Origin: Holophagaceae bacterium
Lineage (GTDB): Bacteria; Acidobacteriota; Holophagae; Holophagales; Holophagaceae
DNA: 8,864 nucleotides
Direction of reading: 5' to 3'
Assembly: GCA_025353305.1 (NCBI GenBank)
Contig: JANXQX010000323.1
Location: forward strand, 1 to 8,864
The translations under genes and the position numbers were made by a program. Under the pieces are notes generated by a model. That model was not told where the DNA came from. It was given only the letters and a program-made list of their open reading frames with translations, and ran no database searches. The first letter of the stretch is position 1. The number at the start of each line of letters is the position of its first letter. Below, piece after piece: positions 5,877 to 8,864 of the stretch.

Positions 5877-7055
5877 ATGTCTGAAGACATCCTGATTTCG
5901 CAGCTTGAGGAACTTCTTTCCGAAGGTGTTGGCGCAGCCACCTTGAGAGAACGAACAGCTTTCGACGAGGTTGTGCCCTCTGGAACTCCGCTTGTTCTTT
6001 TCGGTGCCGGGAACCTAGGAAGAATGGCCATGCGTGGGCTCAAGCGTCTTGGGATTCCACCTATCGCCTTCGCGGACAACAATCCAAAACTTTGGGGCAC
6101 CGAAATCGAAGGTATCCCCTTGCTCGCTCCGGCTGATGCGGCAGCACGCTTCTCTTCCGCAGCCTTCATCGTAACCATCTGGACGGGCGAGGGCTGTGAC
6201 ACGATGGGTCAGCGCCGCGCCCAACTCCTGAGCCTGGGGTGTTTTCGGGTTGTACCTTTTGGACTCCTTTTTTGGAAACATCCAGACATCTTTTTACCGC
6301 ATTACGCCATGGATCTTCCTCATCGAGTGCTGGAGGACGCGGATACGGTCCGCGCCGTTTTCGGTCTCTGGGAGGACGAGAGGTCTAGGCAGGAGTATGT
6401 CGCGCAGGTACGATGGCGCCTCCATCACGATTTCGACTGTCTTCCAAAGCCGGTGAAGACAGAGATCTACTTCCCCACTGACATCTTCCTGACCCGAGAT
6501 GATGAAATTTTTGTGGACTGTGGCGCCTTTGACGGGGATACGATCAGCCGATTTCTCCATCATAGAAATGGCCAATTTCAGCGCATCGTAGCCTTTGAGC
6601 CCGATCCGAAAAATTTCAAAAAGTTAGAGCACTACGTGACAGGTCTTCCTGACCATCAGGCCAAGCGGATCGATCTGTATCGGCAGGCAGTAGGTGCGCG
6701 CCGGGAGATTGTTCATTTCGATGCCATGGGGAACGAGGCTTCCTTCGTTGGCAGCGGATCCATGGAGGTGGAATCCGTTTCCCTTGATGAAGTCTGCCAG
6801 GGCATGGCTGCAACCTATCTCAAGATGGACACGGAAGGCTCCGAACCCGCGGCTCTGCGCGGAGCCCGGAGAATCCTGGAACAGGATGCGCCTGCCTTGG
6901 CCATTTGTTCCTATCATCGGCAGGACCATCTCTGGCGCGTTCCTGAACTCATCCGGGCCGCCTCGAATCGATATTGTTTCTTTCTTCGCCCTCAACTCCT
7001 TGACGTGTGGGATCTCGTTTGTTATGCGGTTCCACACGCACGCCTCGTGAACTGA
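5877..7055 (+). CDS. FkbM-family methyltransferase with N-terminal Rossmann-like module
   Basis: This is a 392-residue cytoplasmic protein with two parts. Residues 38-102 form a Rossmann-like module: PLVLFGAGNLGR, AFADNNP at 64-70, then GIPLLAP. It resembles nucleotide-binding modules found on sugar-modifying enzymes. Residues about 196-392 form an FkbM-type SAM-dependent methyltransferase. The SAM-binding motif is IFVDCGAFDGDT at 211-222, the acidic end of the second strand is AFEPDPKNF at 239-247, and the FkbM hallmark KMDTEGSEPAALRG is at 316-329, followed by LAICSYHRQDHLW. Family members O-methylate sugars or polyketides, so the likely substrate is a hydroxyl of the glycan made by this locus. 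The region between the two parts (about 103-195) is unassigned. The start at ATG 5877 is 36 bases after the SDR gene. Which hydroxyl is methylated cannot be read from sequence. Confidence 0.85.
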   Translation: MSEDILISQLEELLSEGVGAATLRERTAFDEVVPSGTPLVLFGAGNLGRMAMRGLKRLGIPPIAFADNNPKLWGTEIEGIPLLAPADAAARFSSAAFIVTIWTGEGCDTMGQRRAQLLSLGCFRVVPFGLLFWKHPDIFLPHYAMDLPHRVLEDADTVRAVFGLWEDERSRQEYVAQVRWRLHHDFDCLPKPVKTEIYFPTDIFLTRDDEIFVDCGAFDGDTISRFLHHRNGQFQRIVAFEPDPKNFKKLEHYVTGLPDHQAKRIDLYRQAVGARREIVHFDAMGNEASFVGSGSMEVESVSLDEVCQGMAATYLKMDTEGSEPAALRGARRILEQDAPALAICSYHRQDHLWRVPELIRAASNRYCFFLRPQLLDVWDLVCYAVPHARLVN

Positions 7056-7057
7056 CC

Positions 7058-8311
7058 GTGGAATCCGTGCTACGTCCCTGCCCCGTGTGCCGCAGCGAGA
7101 GTCGTACGATTCTCTTTCATCAAACTTTTTCAGCATTTTCAGGGAAGAACCTGCTGAGTGGGTACAAGGTTGTTACATGCAATGTTTGTGGGTGCGGGTT
7201 TGCAGATGGGATTCCGAGCCAAGCCGACTTCGACTCCTATTACCGTGACCTTTCAAAATATGAATACCAGCACCGGGATGGAGTTGAATCCTCCCAGGAT
7301 CTGGATAGATTCCGGGCTATCTCCGGGACTCTCGTGCCTTTCATCCCTTTTGCAGAAGCTCGGATCTTGGAGGTGGGTTGCGCGACTGGGAGGCTGCTCG
7401 GGCTGCTCAAAGAGGCAGGATTCACCAACGTGAGTGGGCTTGATCCCTCACCCTCGTGTCGCGAGGCTGCTCGAAGAGTTTACGATGTGCCGGTCCGGAC
7501 GGGTTCACTCCATGATCTTTTGGAGGATGTTTCCCCAGTCGACATGATGATTCTGATTGGAGTGCTGGAACATCTCTACGATCTTCGGCCGGCGCTGCAA
7601 AGCACACACAGAAAGTTATCTCGGGGTGGGCGGATCTATGTTGAAGTGCCTGATGTCAAGGGCTTCAAGCAATACCTTGACGCGCCCTTTCAACAATTTT
7701 CAACAGAGCATGTCATTTATTTCTCTCCCGTTTCGCTTGTGGAGGCGCTTGCGGTGGAGGGATTCCGCCCCCTTCTGTTGAAACAGGAATCTCGTCCGCA
7801 CAGCAGATCTTCAACCATGCCAGTACTGTGGGGGATATTCGAGAAAACCGAGCCAGAGTCTGAGATTTGGGGCCATGACTCTGACACTCGCACTGCCCTG
7901 GAATCCTACATCGAGGCTTCCACACGTGTGGAATGCGACATGGTTCAAAGAATCGATGCTTTGGCGGAGGCGAGGCAACCCCTTTTGGTATGGGGGGTAG
8001 GCACGCTGACTCGAAGACTCCTTGCCAATACCCGACTAGGAGAGGCGAATATTGTAGCCTTCATCGATTCGAATCCGAACATTCAGGGACAATCGTTCCA
8101 AGGTATACCCGTAATCTCTCCTGGTGAGATTACGGGGAAGGACGAGGCCATCCTGATTGCTTCCTGGGTATTCGCCGAGGAGATCGAACATCAACTCAGG
8201 AATGAACTGCGATGCAGGAACACCGTCATCCGCTTGCTACAAACCCACCCAGCCAAGGAAATGAGCGGCATCACCCATTTGGATGCTTCTCCTGGGAGGG
8301 ATCAAAGTTGA
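7058..8311 (+). CDS. Class I SAM-dependent methyltransferase with zinc-binding N-terminus and C-terminal Rossmann-like module
   Basis: This is a 417-residue protein in three parts, counted from GTG 7058. An N-terminal zinc-ribbon-like segment has Cys8-x2-Cys11 and Cys41-x2-Cys44. A class I methyltransferase domain (about 95-240) has motif I ILEVGCATGR at 103-112, the second-strand acidic region GLDPS at 127-131 and GVLEHLYD at 168-175. A C-terminal Rossmann-like module (308-370) has PLLVWGVGTLTR, AFIDSNP and GIPVISP. The order zinc site, SAM domain, C-terminal domain is that of sugar C-methyltransferases such as the TylCIII/TcaB9 group, so C-methylation of a keto-sugar is plausible; O-methylation is not excluded. 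The frame is open back to 7007, but that part overlaps the FkbM gene. GTG 7058, two bases after the FkbM stop, was chosen; GTG 7067 is the alternative, and neither has a strong ribosome site. The last 41 bases overlap the convergent glycosyltransferase gene. Confidence 0.83.
   Translation: MESVLRPCPVCRSESRTILFHQTFSAFSGKNLLSGYKVVTCNVCGCGFADGIPSQADFDSYYRDLSKYEYQHRDGVESSQDLDRFRAISGTLVPFIPFAEARILEVGCATGRLLGLLKEAGFTNVSGLDPSPSCREAARRVYDVPVRTGSLHDLLEDVSPVDMMILIGVLEHLYDLRPALQSTHRKLSRGGRIYVEVPDVKGFKQYLDAPFQQFSTEHVIYFSPVSLVEALAVEGFRPLLLKQESRPHSRSSTMPVLWGIFEKTEPESEIWGHDSDTRTALESYIEASTRVECDMVQRIDALAEARQPLLVWGVGTLTRRLLANTRLGEANIVAFIDSNPNIQGQSFQGIPVISPGEITGKDEAILIASWVFAEEIEHQLRNELRCRNTVIRLLQTHPAKEMSGITHLDASPGRDQS
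8108..8136 (+). repeat. Perfect 11-bp inverted repeat, 7-base loop, inside the methyltransferase gene
   Basis: CCCGTAATCTC at 8108-8118 is exactly complementary to GAGATTACGGG at 8126-8136, with loop TCCTGGT. It lies in the part coding for the C-terminal module. No run of T follows, so it is not a standard intrinsic terminator. Confidence 0.6.
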
Positions 8312-8864
8312 TCCGTTCACGAATGATGATGAAGGGTCCGCGCCGTACCTGGGAGTGGATGGCACCGATGTATTCGCCCAACATTCCCAGGAAGAAGAGC
8401 TGAATTCCTGCAAAAAAGAGCACCAGGACAATGGTCGTGGTCGCGCCTGGGGCCTGGAATTGCCAATCGAAGATTTTGATTAAAGCATAGGCGAAGGAGG
8501 CCGTGATGCTCAATCCGGAAAAAAACAACCCGATCAAAGTAGCTAGGCGGATGGGAACGATGCTATGACTGATGATGGCGTTGATCGCCAGATCCAGGTA
8601 GGCGGCGAAATTATAGGAACTTTTCCCAGCCTTTCTCCCCACCCGCCGGTAGGGTAGGGTGACACTGTGAAAGCCAATGGTGGCTAGAAACCCTCGAACG
8701 TACGGGTCAAAATCATCCAGATTGGATAACTCGCGAACGACCTTTTTGTCGAGGATCCCAAAACCGTTGTAATTCTCCAACAGTGGTTCAGAACTCAATT
8801 TGCTTACCAGCCAATAGTAAAGTCGGCGCACTCCTCGCATGAGAACGCCATCAGAAGAGTTCTG
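8271..8864 (-). CDS. GtrB/ArnC/DPM1-like family 2 glycosyltransferase, C-terminal part, 5' end outside window
   Basis: This is a partial gene of 197 residues, open to the right edge. The ATG at 8840 is internal to the family, because the upstream codons continue in frame and the nucleotide-binding first half of the GT2 domain is missing. Visible landmarks are LYYWLVSKLS, then the LENYNGFGILDKKVV stretch, RGFLATIGF and a basic VGRKAGKSSY loop. Two membrane segments follow (about VPIRLATLIGLFFSGLSI and TTIVLVLFFAGIQLFFLG). The closing motif is LGEYIGAIHSQVRRGPF, typical of bactoprenol glucosyltransferases (GtrB) and ArnC. Such enzymes load a sugar from a nucleotide donor onto undecaprenyl phosphate at the inner face of the membrane. 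Which sugar is not evident. It runs opposite to the rest of the cluster and its stop lies 41 bases inside the methyltransferase gene, so it belongs to a different transcript. Confidence 0.88.
   Translation of the reverse strand, partial: QNSSDGVLMRGVRRLYYWLVSKLSSEPLLENYNGFGILDKKVVRELSNLDDFDPYVRGFLATIGFHSVTLPYRRVGRKAGKSSYNFAAYLDLAINAIISHSIVPIRLATLIGLFFSGLSITASFAYALIKIFDWQFQAPGATTTIVLVLFFAGIQLFFLGMLGEYIGAIHSQVRRGPFIIIRERINFDPSQEKHPNG
8299..8314. repeat. 7-bp inverted repeat at the convergent gene ends
   Basis: GGATCAA, AG, TTGATCC is a perfect 7+2+7 inverted repeat that includes the methyltransferase stop codon (8309-8311). It lies within the overlap with the opposite gene. No T-tract follows on either strand, so a terminator call is not supported. 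Repeats this short are expected by chance in a window of this size. Confidence 0.25.

Noticed and set aside
6624..7136. 170-codon - strand frame opposite the FkbM gene
   Set aside because: It is antisense to the conserved FkbM motifs, has no recognisable domain and crosses the gene junction.
8299..8314. Bidirectional terminator at the convergent gene ends
   Set aside because: The stem is 6-7 bp with a very short loop and no T-run on either strand. Stems of this size occur several times by chance in such a window.

Overview
The window is a stretch of a surface-glycan biosynthesis locus (O-antigen, capsule or flagellin-glycan type) from a bacterium of moderate to fairly high G+C. It cannot be assigned to a phylum from sequence alone. 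Eight genes lie head to tail on the + strand and a ninth converges on them from the right edge. There are no RNA genes, insertion sequences, CRISPR arrays or long non-coding stretches. The longest gap between genes is 36 bases, so no internal promoter or terminator could be supported.

Layout. 2-841: a NeuB-type sugar-acid synthase, cut by the left edge and ending without the usual C-terminal SAF domain. 848-1324: a KdsC-type HAD phosphatase. 1321-3117: a thiamine-diphosphate enzyme of the acetolactate-synthase superfamily. 3128-3949: a TIM-barrel sugar phosphate isomerase/epimerase. 3967-5016: a Gfo/Idh/MocA NAD(P)-dependent oxidoreductase. 5013-5840: a PtmA-like short-chain dehydrogenase. 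5877-7055: an FkbM-family methyltransferase carrying an extra N-terminal Rossmann-like module. 7058-8311: a zinc-finger-containing class I methyltransferase with a related module at its C-terminus. 8271-8864 (-): the C-terminal half of a GtrB/ArnC-like membrane-anchored glycosyltransferase. It runs off the right edge and its end overlaps the last methyltransferase tail to tail.

How the genes may work together. NeuB-type enzymes condense phosphoenolpyruvate with a six-carbon sugar, or its 6-phosphate, to give a nonulosonic acid. A KdsC-like phosphatase right behind the synthase suggests that the product is a 9-phosphate, as in the Kdn/Neu5Ac-9-P route. The next four genes (ThDP enzyme, TIM-barrel isomerase, Gfo/Idh and SDR) are tightly spaced and twice overlap start on stop. 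They look like one unit making or remodelling an unusual sugar precursor. The two methyltransferases would then decorate it, and a polyprenyl-phosphate-type glycosyltransferase lies next door. The exact sugar cannot be read from the sequence. A CMP-sugar synthetase is expected but is not in the window.

Points of special interest are the SAF-less synthase, the sharp change in third-position G+C after the first gene, the ThDP/TIM/Gfo/SDR module, and a homologous Rossmann-like module placed at opposite ends of the two adjacent methyltransferases.
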